Shown piece after piece: positions 8,736 through 17,569 of a stretch of 53,202 nucleotides of DNA. The position numbers were made by a program, and so were the translations under genes. Below the pieces are notes generated by a model that was given only the letters and a program-made list of their open reading frames with translations, was not told where the DNA came from and did not search any database. Source of the DNA: Chloracidobacterium sp. UBA3360 (lineage in GTDB: Bacteria; Acidobacteriota; Blastocatellia; Pyrinomonadales; Pyrinomonadaceae); the NCBI GenBank assembly GCA_002360555.1, contig DEQS01000067.1, positions 5,501 to 58,702 of the forward strand, read 5' to 3'. How positions within the stretch are numbered: position 1 is the first letter of the stretch; the number at the start of each line of letters is the position of its first letter.

Positions 8736-9434
8736 TTACTGTCCGCCCGCTAACGCAGGCGGTTCTGACAAAAACATCTCCGCGATCCTAATATCTTCCG
8801 CACGGGTGATCTTAATATTTCGCGAGCTGCCCTCGACCATCGCGATCTCGACGCCTAATTTTTCGACAAGATAACATTCGTCCGTAACATTGTCGCCCAG
8901 GTCAGCGTTTGCAAAGGCTCTCTGTAGAATATCGTAACGAAAAGCCTGCGGCGTCAACGCCCGTCGCAATTTATTGCGGTCAACTGTCCCAACGATCACG
9001 CCTTCACGAATCTCTTTTATCGTATCAGTAACCTCAGCAACAAGACATGCGGCCCCTATCTCATCGGCCTTCACGATCGTCCGTGTTATTTCATCAACCG
9101 TGACCAATGGCCGCGCACCGTCGTGCACCGCAACGACATTCGCCAACGCAGCATCGATCGCATCGAGGCCATTTTTCACGGACTCGGCACGCGTTGCTCC
9201 GCCGGTGACGATAGATCTGACCTTTGAAATTTCAGATACGAAATTTGACATTTGAAATTGTTCGCGTCCGTCGTTCGACAACACCAGTACGATCTCATCC
9301 ACTGCGGGACAAGCCTCAAAACACTCTACAGTGTGTATTAATAACGGTTTGCCAAGGATTTGGGTAAACTGTTTCGGCTGAGCGGGCGAAAATCGTGATC
9401 CTGTTCCGGCAGCTACGATGATGGCGATATTCAT
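8736..9434 (-). CDS. ispD: 2-C-methyl-D-erythritol 4-phosphate cytidylyltransferase
   Basis: 232 residues. Transfers CMP from CTP to MEP, the third step of the MEP pathway. The nucleotide-binding IIVAAGTGSRF loop (5-15), VAVHDGARPLVT and the AEDIRIAE C-terminal motif are intact. The last residues (SEPPALAGGQ) are a tail beyond the fold and are encoded by an element (8741-8769) that recurs outside any gene upstream of yvcK. It starts at ATG, and its upstream spacer is filled by another inverted repeat. Confidence 0.96.
   Translation of the reverse strand: MNIAIIVAAGTGSRFSPAQPKQFTQILGKPLLIHTVECFEACPAVDEIVLVLSNDGREQFQMSNFVSEISKVRSIVTGGATRAESVKNGLDAIDAALANVVAVHDGARPLVTVDEITRTIVKADEIGAACLVAEVTDTIKEIREGVIVGTVDRNKLRRALTPQAFRYDILQRAFANADLGDNVTDECYLVEKLGVEIAMVEGSSRNIKITRAEDIRIAEMFLSEPPALAGGQ
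8741..8769. repeat. Repeat copy forming the 3' end of ispD
   Basis: Read on the minus strand it starts GTCAGAACCGCCTGCGT and continues into AGCGGG. It matches 48112-48138 at 25 of 27 positions. It carries internal dyad symmetry (CCGCC and GGCGG). Here it is in frame with ispD and supplies EPPALAGGQ and the approach to the stop codon. Confidence 0.8.
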
Positions 9435-9440
9435 TTGTTA

Positions 9441-9526
9441 GTGAATATAAAATGGTGGATCGTGAATGGAAAGCAAAAGGCCGTGAGAGCGGATCTACTA
9501 TTTACGATTTACCATTCACTATTCAC
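9441..9526. repeat. Short-word inverted repeat (GTGAATAGTGAATGG family)
   Basis: The left arm (9441-9469) is built of GTGAAT/AATGGT words; the right arm (9500-9526) is its imperfect reverse complement with TTACCATTCACTATTCAC. It fills the spacer between the PIN-TRAM gene and ispD, and the stop codon of the PIN-TRAM gene lies inside the right arm. A partial relative is at 45599-45625. Confidence 0.75.
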
Positions 9527-10709
9527 TTACTTCTTCAATTATCGTCGTCTGACGCAGTTCACGCGTTGCTTTGCGAAACCCAAGCGAACGCGAATCGTGA
9601 ATGCTGAACGAGCTTTCGGTCGTTTGAGTAGCCTGAGCGGTTGGCGTTGTCTGCGGCGGAGCCTCGTCTCTCTCTTCCCACAATCTGCCAAATATCATCT
9701 TGCCGGCGGTCGTCTGCAGCACGCTGGTGACGGCTATGTCAGCGGTTTTGCCGATCAGTTTGCGGGCGTTATCGACCACGACCATCGTGCCGTCATCCAG
9801 ATACGCGACGCCCTGATTGTATTCCTTGCCCTCTTTGAGGATAAATACACGCATCGCTTCGCCGGGGAGAACGACAGGTTTGACGGCATTGGCAAGCTCA
9901 TTGATATTGAGCACCTCGACGCCGCGAAGCTGCGAAACTTTGTTTAAATTAAAATCGTTGGTAACGATGACAGCGTCAAGCTGGGCGCCAAGCTCGATCA
10001 GCTTGAGATCAACTTCTTTGACCGCCGGGAAATCTGTCTCGACGATCTGAACGTCAAGCTTACTGTTGTTGCGAAGCCGCTGGAGCATATCCAGCCCGCG
10101 TCGTCCGCGTTGGCGTTTTGACGAATCGGCAGAATCAGCAACCTGCTGTAATTCGGCAAGAATAAAATGCGGGATGATGAGTGTGCCGCCCAGGAAGCCT
10201 GTTTCGGCTACGTCGGCGATGCGTCCGTCGATAATTACCGACGTATCGAGGATCTTAAAATCCTGCTTTACGTGCTTGTCGCTAAAAATACCGCCCAGTG
10301 CCGACAGGTCGAGATAATCGCCTTTTGCCGCACCGACCATCAGGCCGATATAGCCCATAAAAAAGGCGAGCGAGATGGTGAGAAATGTCTGCATTTCGGC
10401 CGAAACGGCGGCTTCTTTTTGTATTGAAATAAGAACGCCGATGAGAAATGCTCCGACAATACCGAGTATCGAGCCGACCGCAGCACCGATCAGCGTCTTT
10501 AAAGACGCTCGGCGAACACGCATTTCAAACCCGATAATAATAAAACTAATGACCGCTCCGAGCCCTGCTGATAACAGCCTGCGCGTCGTTTCATCGCCAA
10601 TATTCACCAGGCCAAAACGCTGCGTGCGCTCAAACGGATTGAGCAGATAGCCCAGCAAAATGAGCAATCCTACAAACGCTACCCGTAATATCAGAATATC
10701 AGCCTTCAT
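9519..10709 (-). CDS. PIN-TRAM domain membrane protein (YacL family)
   Basis: 396 residues from the ATG at 10709; a TTG 33 bases upstream is possible but less likely. Order: four N-terminal membrane helices (about 1-145), a PIN nuclease-like domain starting at KILDTSVIIDGRIADV, with IIPHFILAELQ and AVIVTNDFNL carrying further acidic residues, then a TRAM domain (EYNQGVAYLDDGTMVVVDNA). The YacL/PIN-TRAM family is widespread and poorly characterised; RNase activity is presumed. The last roughly 45 residues are low complexity (QTTPTAQATQTTES) and run into the downstream inverted repeat. It is upstream of ispD on the same strand and diverges from radA. Confidence 0.88.
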   Translation of the reverse strand: MKADILILRVAFVGLLILLGYLLNPFERTQRFGLVNIGDETTRRLLSAGLGAVISFIIIGFEMRVRRASLKTLIGAAVGSILGIVGAFLIGVLISIQKEAAVSAEMQTFLTISLAFFMGYIGLMVGAAKGDYLDLSALGGIFSDKHVKQDFKILDTSVIIDGRIADVAETGFLGGTLIIPHFILAELQQVADSADSSKRQRGRRGLDMLQRLRNNSKLDVQIVETDFPAVKEVDLKLIELGAQLDAVIVTNDFNLNKVSQLRGVEVLNINELANAVKPVVLPGEAMRVFILKEGKEYNQGVAYLDDGTMVVVDNARKLIGKTADIAVTSVLQTTAGKMIFGRLWEERDEAPPQTTPTAQATQTTESSFSIHDSRSLGFRKATRELRQTTIIEEVSE

Positions 10710-10869
10710 CGATTGAAATTTTAGCACGAAAGACGGCCCCAACGTTAAATCCGTCTGTGAAATACCTTATTTTTAGCTACCTTAACAAAGACCGATTCGG
10801 ACACCTATTTCAGACAAAAGTGCCGTGATTTTCTATCCGGCACGCATCTGTTGTATCCTTTTCTCTCAA

Positions 10870-12240
10870 ATGGCAAAACTACCCGCAACGATATTTGTCT
10901 GCCAAAACTGCGGCAGCCAGTCGCGCAAATGGCTCGGCCAATGCCCCGACTGCGAAGAGTGGAACACTCTGGTCGAAGAGCGTTTTCGCGCCGCCGCGCA
11001 GACAAAAGGCGCGGGTAGCTTTTCCTCGCAATTTTCGACCTCACCCATCGCCTACGACACTATCGAATCACAGAACGACGCGCGCACATCGACTTGTATC
11101 GATGAAATGGACCGCGTGCTCGGCGGCGGCATCGTTGCGGGTTCGCTTGTGCTGATCGGCGGTGCTCCCGGCATCGGCAAATCGACCATTGTTATCCAGA
11201 TGGCTGATAAACTTGGGCAAAACGGCATCAAGGTCCTTTACGTCTCGGGCGAGGAATCCGAACGTCAAATAAAAATGCGGGGCGAGCGCCTTGGCATTGC
11301 CGCCGAAAATCTTTTTCTACTGCCTGAGACAAATCTGCAATCGATCCTCGCCGAGACCGCCAAGATGAAGCCCGATCTTGTCATCGTCGATTCGATCCAA
11401 ACGGTGTTTAGCGAAAAGATCGAATCCGCTCCCGGCAGCGTATCGCAGGTTCGCGAGGTCGCGGCGCAGTTCATGATGTTTGCCAAACAGACCGGCACGC
11501 CCGTTTTCCTTACCGGCCACGTCACCAAAGAAGGCTCGATCGCCGGGCCAAAAACGCTCGAGCACATTGTCGACACCGTTCTCTATTTCGAAGGCGACCG
11601 CCATCACAACCACCGCATTATCCGCGCCACCAAAAACCGTTTTGGAGCCGCAAACGAGATCGGTGTGTTCGAAATGACCAACGCCGGGCTCGTGCCCGTT
11701 GCCAACCCGTCGGAACTGTTTTTACAAGAGCGGCCTGAGAACGCGACCGGCTCGGTCGTCACCGTCTGTATGGAGGGTACACGTCCGATGCTCGTTGAGG
11801 TGCAGGCGCTTGTGAGCGGTACAAAATTTGGCAGCGGACGGCGCATGACGCAGGGTTTTGACCACAACCGGGCAAGCTTACTGATCGCAGTTCTCGAAAA
11901 ACAGCTCGGCTTTCAACTCGCAGGCGACGACGTTTTCGTAAACGTCGCCGGCGGTATGGAGATCGACGAACCCGCCGCCGACCTCGGCGTCCTCGCGGCC
12001 ATCGCATCCAGCTTTCGCAACCTCCAAGTCCCACCCGAAACCGCCGTCTTCGGCGAAGTCGGCCTAACCGGCGAGATCCGCGGCGTGCTCCAAGCCCAAG
12101 CCCGCGCCCGCGAAGCCCAAACCCTCGGCTTCAAAAAGCTAATTTTGCCGGAATCGAATAAGAAAGGATTGGAAAAACTCCTGGGGATTCGTGTCGTGGG
12201 AGTCAAGAATCTTGAACAGGCGATGGATGAACTTTTTTAG
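10870..12240 (+). CDS. radA: DNA repair protein RadA
   Basis: 456 residues from the ATG at 10870; this start puts the zinc finger at the N-terminus as in the family, whereas an upstream GTG would add 15 atypical residues. Domains: C4 zinc finger (Cys11, 14, 25, 28), RecA-like ATPase with Walker A GGAPGIGKST, the RadA-specific KNRFG motif (ATKNRFGAANEIGVFEM), and a C-terminal Lon-protease-like domain (VAGGMEIDEPAADLGVLAA). RadA is a branch-migrating helicase that extends D-loops in recombination. The upstream region has a 6-bp inverted repeat (GTGCCG/CGGCAC, 10820-10843). The next gene starts six bases downstream. Confidence 0.97.
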   Translation: MAKLPATIFVCQNCGSQSRKWLGQCPDCEEWNTLVEERFRAAAQTKGAGSFSSQFSTSPIAYDTIESQNDARTSTCIDEMDRVLGGGIVAGSLVLIGGAPGIGKSTIVIQMADKLGQNGIKVLYVSGEESERQIKMRGERLGIAAENLFLLPETNLQSILAETAKMKPDLVIVDSIQTVFSEKIESAPGSVSQVREVAAQFMMFAKQTGTPVFLTGHVTKEGSIAGPKTLEHIVDTVLYFEGDRHHNHRIIRATKNRFGAANEIGVFEMTNAGLVPVANPSELFLQERPENATGSVVTVCMEGTRPMLVEVQALVSGTKFGSGRRMTQGFDHNRASLLIAVLEKQLGFQLAGDDVFVNVAGGMEIDEPAADLGVLAAIASSFRNLQVPPETAVFGEVGLTGEIRGVLQAQARAREAQTLGFKKLILPESNKKGLEKLLGIRVVGVKNLEQAMDELF

Positions 12241-12246
12241 GACACG

Positions 12247-12633
12247 ATGAAAATACTCGTCAGTCGAAAGGCGGCTTTGATCGCCATTTTAGCTTCTGCT
12301 CCCTTCGTCGGGACTGCAACATATTTTTGCATCCGAGCCTACCTCGAAGTACGCTGGCCAGTGGACGCGATAATTTACTGGACTATAGGCACAGCCATTT
12401 TCCTTCTCGGTTCGCCCCTTACACTTATTTATCAACTTTTAATGCCTTATATCGGCCAATTTTTAATGTGGAGTATTGGCAATGTTTTGGCTCCGCTAGT
12501 TATTCCTGTTTACATTATCTTGTTTGTTTGCCAATGGATCATTTGGTCACAACTTATCGTACTTGCATGTAGAAAACTAAACCGACGTGGGCGTCTCGCA
12601 TCCGATGCGCCGATAGAAGGACACATCAAATGA
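12247..12633 (+). CDS. Small hypothetical membrane protein
   Basis: 128 residues, unrecognised. Three hydrophobic stretches: about 9-31, 40-68 and 72-101, with a basic cytoplasmic-looking tail (RKLNRRGRLAS). It begins six bases after radA and its stop overlaps the next ATG (ATGA), so the reading frame is supported by tight spacing on both sides. Base composition is more AT-rich than that of radA. No function can be assigned. Confidence 0.6.
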   Translation: MKILVSRKAALIAILASAPFVGTATYFCIRAYLEVRWPVDAIIYWTIGTAIFLLGSPLTLIYQLLMPYIGQFLMWSIGNVLAPLVIPVYIILFVCQWIIWSQLIVLACRKLNRRGRLASDAPIEGHIK

Positions 12634-13109
12634 AACTAAAAAGTATATTCTTCGCATTCATAATTCTTTTATTCGTCTCACACGCCTTTGCCCAGACAAA
12701 GGACGAGGCTGAGTTGACCAAGCTTGTTAACAAGATGGTTGCGGCACAGATGAATTACGATGCGGCGGCGCTTGATGCGGTTTTTACGGCTGATTATATT
12801 GAGATCTCGCCGGTCGGGGAGTTCGATCCGAGGGCCAAGGTTCTCGGGTTTTATAAGCCGGAGCTTAAGCCCGATCCGGCCAAAGTCTCGACGAAAAGTG
12901 ATGCTTCGGAATGGTCGATCCGTGTGCGGGATAAAAGCGCGGTCGTGATATTGCGGCTCGATTACACGATCACTGCCGAAGGCAAAACGATGCCGCCGCG
13001 CGGGATGCGTGTGATGCTGGTGTGTGTAAAAGAAAAAGGTGTTTGGAAGATCGCTTCCGCCCAGTACACGGGCATTCGGCCGCCGCAGCCGCCAAAACCG
13101 GCTCAGTAG
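12630..13109 (+). CDS. Secreted NTF2-like (DUF4440/SnoaL-like) protein
   Basis: 159 residues. Residues 1-21 form a cleavable signal peptide (basic KLK, hydrophobic core, AFA-Q cleavage). The mature part has the NTF2-like cone-fold pattern of DUF4440: ELTKLVNKMVAAQMNYDAAALDAVFTADYIEISPVGE, then paired strands ending in GVWKIASAQYTGI. Proteins of this family are often of unknown function or small enzymes or ligand binders. It ends in a Pro-rich tail. Its start overlaps the preceding gene (ATGA) and its 3' end overlaps the converging PilZ gene by seven bases. Confidence 0.8.
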   Translation: MKLKSIFFAFIILLFVSHAFAQTKDEAELTKLVNKMVAAQMNYDAAALDAVFTADYIEISPVGEFDPRAKVLGFYKPELKPDPAKVSTKSDASEWSIRVRDKSAVVILRLDYTITAEGKTMPPRGMRVMLVCVKEKGVWKIASAQYTGIRPPQPPKPAQ

Positions 13110-13558
13110 GCGTCGCCGCCGGACATGATGTGTTGGAGAACGGCGTCGCGTTTTTGGCGAATGTCGGTGATGCGCGGGCTTGGGTCGTCGCCGACGAATG
13201 TGGGCGGTAATGTGAACGGATCGATCTGGAGCGGCACGCCTTCGTTTTCGAGTTTGTTGGCGATAATCTTTGAGATCAGAGACTGTTCGAATTTGGTGAT
13301 CTCGGTAAATTTGACGCCGATGCCGGTGTGTTCGAAACGGTAAAGAGCTTTGCAGTGAAGCGGTAGATAATTTTTGTTCGGCAGCTCGATCTCCATCCTA
13401 AACTCATCACCGATCAGCACACTGTCATCCCAATCGGTAAAACAGCCGCCGATACTGATCTGCTGCAGCCGCGTCAGTTGTTTTTCGCCGAATTTCGAAT
13501 AGATGATCGCAGGGATATCGAGCGAAAACCGGATGTGTTGTCGTTGGTTGATGGACAT
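13103..13558 (-). CDS. PilZ domain protein
   Basis: 151 residues, essentially a single PilZ domain. The R-x3-R motif is QRQHIR (Arg6, Arg10) and the downstream motif is QISIGGCF (Ser35, Gly38), in which the usual Asp/Asn is Gln. PilZ domains bind cyclic di-GMP and pass the signal to motility or polysaccharide systems; binding is likely but the Q substitution leaves some doubt. No partner is adjacent. It converges on the NTF2-like gene. Confidence 0.82.
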   Translation of the reverse strand: MSINQRQHIRFSLDIPAIIYSKFGEKQLTRLQQISIGGCFTDWDDSVLIGDEFRMEIELPNKNYLPLHCKALYRFEHTGIGVKFTEITKFEQSLISKIIANKLENEGVPLQIDPFTLPPTFVGDDPSPRITDIRQKRDAVLQHIMSGGDAY

Positions 13559-13606
13559 CTGCTACGTCTATTCTATCGGTTACCGCACGCCGTACGCAAC
13601 AAAATA

Positions 13607-13632
13607 AAAACCGCCCCGGTTGGAGCGGTTTT
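13607..13632 (-). terminator. Rho-independent terminator after bacilliredoxin gene
   Basis: Arms AAAACCGC (13607-13614) and GCGGTTTT (13625-13632) pair perfectly. On the minus strand the hairpin is followed by TTTTTATTTTG. It lies 23 bases past the bacilliredoxin stop. Confidence 0.85.
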
Positions 13633-13654
13633 GGAAAACGTAATTGTTATCGCG

Positions 13655-14098
13655 TTAGTTATTCGCGGCTTCGGTCTTTGTGCAATGCGTGTTGAAAGCT
13701 TCGACAAGTGCCTGTGCGATCATCTGCGGCGGACGGCCTTCGAGATCGCGGCGCTCAAAAAGCTGAACGAGCTCGCCGTTCTTCAAAAATCCGATCGACG
13801 GCGACGAAGGCATGTGGCCGGTAAAGTATTCGCGAGCTGTTTCCGTCGCATCGATGTCTGCCCCCGCAAAAACGGTTATCGAACGGTCAGGCACGTTTGG
13901 CGAATTTGCGAGCGCCATCGCAATGCCCGGGCGGACACCGCCTGCAGCACAGCCGCATACCGAATTTACAACGACCATCAGCGTGCCGTCGGTGTTTTTT
14001 ACCGCTTCGTCAACAGCCTCAGTCGTCTTTGCTTCTTCAATTCCAAGGTTTGCAAGCTCGGCCCGCATTCCGTAGATCATTGTTTCTGGATATGGCAT
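13655..14098 (-). CDS. BrxA/BrxB-family bacilliredoxin
   Basis: 147 residues from the ATG at 14098, which matches the family N-terminus (MPYPETMIYGMRAEL); an upstream in-frame start would add 19 untypical residues. Thioredoxin-fold YphP/YqiW family with the C48-G-C50 redox motif followed by AAGGVRPG. In Firmicutes these reduce protein-S-bacillithiol mixed disulfides; homologues also occur in bacteria where bacillithiol is made by BshA/B/C. None of those genes is in this window. An AGGAG is present about 13 bases before the ATG. A clear terminator follows. Confidence 0.9.
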   Translation of the reverse strand: MPYPETMIYGMRAELANLGIEEAKTTEAVDEAVKNTDGTLMVVVNSVCGCAAGGVRPGIAMALANSPNVPDRSITVFAGADIDATETAREYFTGHMPSSPSIGFLKNGELVQLFERRDLEGRPPQMIAQALVEAFNTHCTKTEAANN

Positions 14099-14277
14099 AA
14101 GTTCGTTTTTACTCCTAATAATTAGGCCGGCAACAAATCCTGACCTTTTTTTCAAGTATTCAATAATGGGGCGTTTAAGTCAAGCCCCAGCCGCCGGAAC
14201 CGTCCAATTTGTCCTACCCGACCTTATCCTTTAGAATTAAGTTTAAAGCTCAACTAAGCGGGATGAATAACCAGTAA

Positions 14278-14835
14278 ATGGCTATCGAAATTGAAAAAAA
14301 GTATCTAATTGATAAAAAACTGCTGGTTGATCTCAGCGCAAAGCTTGGCAAACTCGGTGCGGTGTTCGCCTACGAAACATTTGAAGAGAACTATCTGCAC
14401 CGCGGTGGTTTGCTTGACGGAAAAGCAGCGGTGCTCCGCCTGCGTAAAACCGATACCCGCACGACCCTGACGTACAAAGAGAAGGTCCCGACCGCAAACG
14501 ATTTCAAACATCAGATCGAATTTGAGACCGACGTTTCGGATGTGAATGCGACCGAGAGCATCATCGAAAAACTGGGCTACAAGCTCTCCGTTATCTACGA
14601 AAAACATCGCAAAGCTTGGCATTTTGGCAATGTCGAGGTCGTGCTCGACGAGCTGCCGTTTGGATATTACATGGAGATCGAAGGAACGGTGGAGGATATT
14701 TTAACCGTTGAAAAACAGCTCGGAGCCGATAAACTGACAAGTGAATCACGCGGCTATCCACGTCTTACCTTGAAATACGGTAAAGATGTAAATGGTGTTT
14801 TTGAGTCGAGATTTGATAAATCAAAAGCCGTCTAG
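14278..14835 (+). CDS. CYTH domain protein (class IV cyclase/triphosphatase-like)
   Basis: 185 residues, one CYTH triphosphate-tunnel domain. The E-x-E-x-K signature is at Glu4, Glu6 and Lys8, followed by tunnel-lining charged strands (AVLRLRKTD, TLTYKEKVP, EFETDV, VVLDELPFGYYMEIEG). Members include class IV adenylate cyclase, thiamine triphosphatase and inorganic tripolyphosphatase; motifs alone do not choose. Its stop overlaps that of ppk in a shared CTAG, so it sits head-on against a polyphosphate gene, which makes a tripolyphosphate substrate plausible. Confidence 0.88.
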   Translation: MAIEIEKKYLIDKKLLVDLSAKLGKLGAVFAYETFEENYLHRGGLLDGKAAVLRLRKTDTRTTLTYKEKVPTANDFKHQIEFETDVSDVNATESIIEKLGYKLSVIYEKHRKAWHFGNVEVVLDELPFGYYMEIEGTVEDILTVEKQLGADKLTSESRGYPRLTLKYGKDVNGVFESRFDKSKAV

Positions 14836-16973
14836 CAAAGATCTGCCTTTCCGACAAAAGACATCTGCGAATCAAACCCACCGCCCTTTCTATCCGCGAG
14901 TTTTTTGTAACTGCCGTCAGGATTCAAGATCCGGGCATTGACCTCGTCTTTTAGATAAACCGCAAGCATTTGGTCTTTTAGATAACTTTTAATCTCGGGA
15001 TCGAGGATCGGCGTCACGACTTCGACGCGGCTGTCAAAACTGCGGTGCATGAGATCGGCGCTGCCGATGTAAACTTCCTCAGCATCGCCGCCGCCGTTTG
15101 CAAAATACAGAATACGGCTGTGTTCGAGGAACCGTCCGATGATCGAGCGAACACGAATATTCTCAGACATACCCTTAACGCCGGGCCGCAATGCACATAT
15201 CCCGCGAACGATCATATCGATCTCGACGCCACTCTGCGACGCGGCGTAAAGCTCATTTATAAGCTCTACGTCCGTGATGCTGTTGGCCTTGATGATGATC
15301 CGGGCTGCCTTACCGGCGAGCTTGTTCTTCTTTTCGCGTCGAATGAGGGCGATCAGGCGTTCGCGAAGATTTAGCGGAGCGACGATCAGCCGTTTGTATT
15401 TATCCTGTTGCGAATATCCCGTCAAAAAGTTGAACAGGCTGCTCGCGTCTTCGCCGATCTCTTCGTCGGCGGTTAGCAGGCCGAGATCTGTGTAGATCTT
15501 AGCCGTGATTGGGTTGTAATTTCCGGTCGCGAGATGGACGTAGCGAACAAGTTTGTCTTTCTCGCGTCTTACTACAAGCAAAACTTTCGAGTGTGTCTTT
15601 AGCGTACTGATGCCATAGACGACGTGGACGCCTTCGTTCTCGAGCCGCCGTGCCCATTCGATATTATTTTCTTCGTCAAAACGTGCTTTTAGCTCAACGA
15701 GCGCCGTCACCTGTTTGCCTAGACGGCTCGCCCGCATAAGCGAATTAACGATCGGCGAATCTTTCCCCGTGCGATACAAACAGATCTTGATCGCCTGTAC
15801 ACTCGGGTCCTCAGCCGCCTCGGCGATAAAATCCGACACGGTGCCAAACGTCGTGTAAGGATGGTGCAGTAACACGTCCTGCTTTTTGATCACATCAAAA
15901 ATATTTTCTTTTTTGTGCAGCGGAGCGGGCACAACGGCCGTGATCTGCTTCTCTTTTAACTCCGGCCGGTCCAAACCATACAATTGCATCAGATCGGGAA
16001 TATCGACAAACCCTGCAACCCGCTCGATCTCCTCCGGGGCGAGCCCGGTGCCTGCCGTCAGCAGCTTGACCATCTTTTCAGGCATTGCCGCGGCAACCTC
16101 TAACCGCACGGCAAACCGGTCGCGGCGACGCTGCAATTCGCGTTCGAGCGTTCGCATCAGATCGCCGGCCTCGTCTTCGCGCAGCTCGATGTCCGCATCG
16201 CGAGTCACGCGAAACAGAAACGCCTCGCTTGTCTTCATATGCGGAAAAAGCTCGGCGACGTTTGCCGCGACGACCTCTTCGAGCAGAGCGTAACGGCCTG
16301 TCTTTTCGTTGATCGGTATAAGACGCGGAACGGTCGCGGGCAATTTGATCCGTATAAAACGTTTTTGTTTAAATAGGTGCTTGAGATTTGCCTGTGTAAA
16401 AGTACGATCCGGCTCGATATACAGCCCAAGATTGATACTCAAATTCGAGATATATGGGAACGGATGCGACGAATCTACGGACTGCGGCGTGAGGATCGGA
16501 AACAGATTATTGCGGAAATATTTATCGAGCAGACGCTTGTCCTTAACGTTCAAACCCGCATATGGTTCGATCGATATCCCGGCTTTTTTTAATGCAGGAA
16601 AAACATTCTCAGTCAAAAACGACACCTGCCGTTTCAGCATCGGACGCAGGCGTTTATACACCTCGGCAAGCTGTTCTGACGCAGTCAACCCGTCGGGCGA
16701 TGTCTCGCCGATGCCCTCAGCGATCTGCTCCTTTAGGCCCGAGACGCGGATCATGAAAAACTCGTCCAGGTTTGTCGAAAAGATCGAGAGAAACTTGAGA
16801 CGTTCGAGCACGGGCAGGCTCTCATCCGTCGCCTCGTCGAGTACGCGGCTGTTAAATTCGAGCCAGCTCAACTCACGATTAAAGAGCGTCCTGCTGTCCA
16901 CCTCGGCGGCAGCTTGCACGACAGTCTCGACCTTTTTATTTGACCTTGCGCTTTTCGTATCCGTTAGAGTCAT
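14832..16973 (-). CDS. ppk1: Polyphosphate kinase 1
   Basis: 713 residues, usual length. Reversibly makes polyphosphate from ATP. Domain order: N-terminal (NRELSWLEFNSRVLDEA), head domain, then two phospholipase-D-like catalytic domains. The autophosphorylated His is in TLKTHSKVLLV and the second catalytic His is in LEHSRILYF; the KDVLLHHPY-type motif appears as QDVLLHHPYTTF. Catalytic residues look intact. It converges on the CYTH gene with a four-base overlap; upstream (16974-17061) is a short spacer with no recognisable element. Confidence 0.97.
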   Translation of the reverse strand: MTLTDTKSARSNKKVETVVQAAAEVDSRTLFNRELSWLEFNSRVLDEATDESLPVLERLKFLSIFSTNLDEFFMIRVSGLKEQIAEGIGETSPDGLTASEQLAEVYKRLRPMLKRQVSFLTENVFPALKKAGISIEPYAGLNVKDKRLLDKYFRNNLFPILTPQSVDSSHPFPYISNLSINLGLYIEPDRTFTQANLKHLFKQKRFIRIKLPATVPRLIPINEKTGRYALLEEVVAANVAELFPHMKTSEAFLFRVTRDADIELREDEAGDLMRTLERELQRRRDRFAVRLEVAAAMPEKMVKLLTAGTGLAPEEIERVAGFVDIPDLMQLYGLDRPELKEKQITAVVPAPLHKKENIFDVIKKQDVLLHHPYTTFGTVSDFIAEAAEDPSVQAIKICLYRTGKDSPIVNSLMRASRLGKQVTALVELKARFDEENNIEWARRLENEGVHVVYGISTLKTHSKVLLVVRREKDKLVRYVHLATGNYNPITAKIYTDLGLLTADEEIGEDASSLFNFLTGYSQQDKYKRLIVAPLNLRERLIALIRREKKNKLAGKAARIIIKANSITDVELINELYAASQSGVEIDMIVRGICALRPGVKGMSENIRVRSIIGRFLEHSRILYFANGGGDAEEVYIGSADLMHRSFDSRVEVVTPILDPEIKSYLKDQMLAVYLKDEVNARILNPDGSYKKLADRKGGGFDSQMSFVGKADLC

Positions 16974-17061
16974 ATATGGCGGGCTCGATTATAAAAGAAG
17001 CCGCCGCCATAAGAAAGAATTTCGATGTTAAATCTTTTTGACGTAAATGTTACGCATTTAT

Positions 17062-17493
17062 CTATTGTACGCTGATCCGCCTCGGCTCATCTCCGTCGCC
17101 AACGATCGTGACCTTGATCGTATTATTTGTAAACGATATCTCGCCCAACCTATCCGCCCACTCAATGATCGTCACTGCATTTTCGTTTTCGAGTATCTCT
17201 TCCAGCCCGACCGCCGAGGCTACATCCATACCGCTATCCAATCGCCAAAGATCGATGTGATAGACATCAAACGTCGCTGTCTTATATAAATTTACCAGCG
17301 TAAAACTCGGACTCGTCACCTCGTCAATATCAAACTCAAGTACATTCAAGATGCCTTTGGTTAGCAATGTCTTTCCCGCACCAAGCCCGCCGTACAACAG
17401 GATGACATCGCCACCAGTCAACGATGCTCCGAGACGCTCGCCGATGGCAAAGGTATCATCCGGCGAATTACAAATTACTTCTTTTTCGCTCAT
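17062..17493 (-). CDS. tsaE: tRNA threonylcarbamoyladenosine biosynthesis ATPase TsaE
   Basis: 143 residues from the ATG at 17493 (a TTG one codon earlier is also possible). P-loop GGLGAGKT (about 36-43), TSPSFTLVNLY (family motif with Thr/Ser), and IIEWADRLGE (Walker B-like, with the Trp typical of TsaE). It works with TsaB and TsaD in forming t6A37 of ANN-decoding tRNAs. It lies downstream of nnr on the same strand, a common pairing, separated by a 76-bp inverted repeat. Confidence 0.95.
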   Translation of the reverse strand: MSEKEVICNSPDDTFAIGERLGASLTGGDVILLYGGLGAGKTLLTKGILNVLEFDIDEVTSPSFTLVNLYKTATFDVYHIDLWRLDSGMDVASAVGLEEILENENAVTIIEWADRLGEISFTNNTIKVTIVGDGDEPRRISVQ

Positions 17494-17503
17494 CAAAACA
17501 CTA

Positions 17504-17568
17504 ACAGGATTTACAGGATATTTTCTCTAAACCTATCCTGCATATCCCACATATCCTGTACATCCTGT
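17504..17568. repeat. Short-word inverted repeat (ACAGGAT family)
   Basis: Left arm ACAGGATTTACAGGATA (17504-17520), right arm TATCCTGTACATCCTGT (17552-17568): 16 of 17 positions complement. More TATCCTG words sit in the loop. It fills the nnr-tsaE spacer. Confidence 0.85.
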
Positions 17569-17569
17569 C

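Noticed and set aside
4134..9434. The 79-residue protein as a truncated permease
   Set aside because: Too short and without the EAA-like loop; it looks like an intact small membrane protein.
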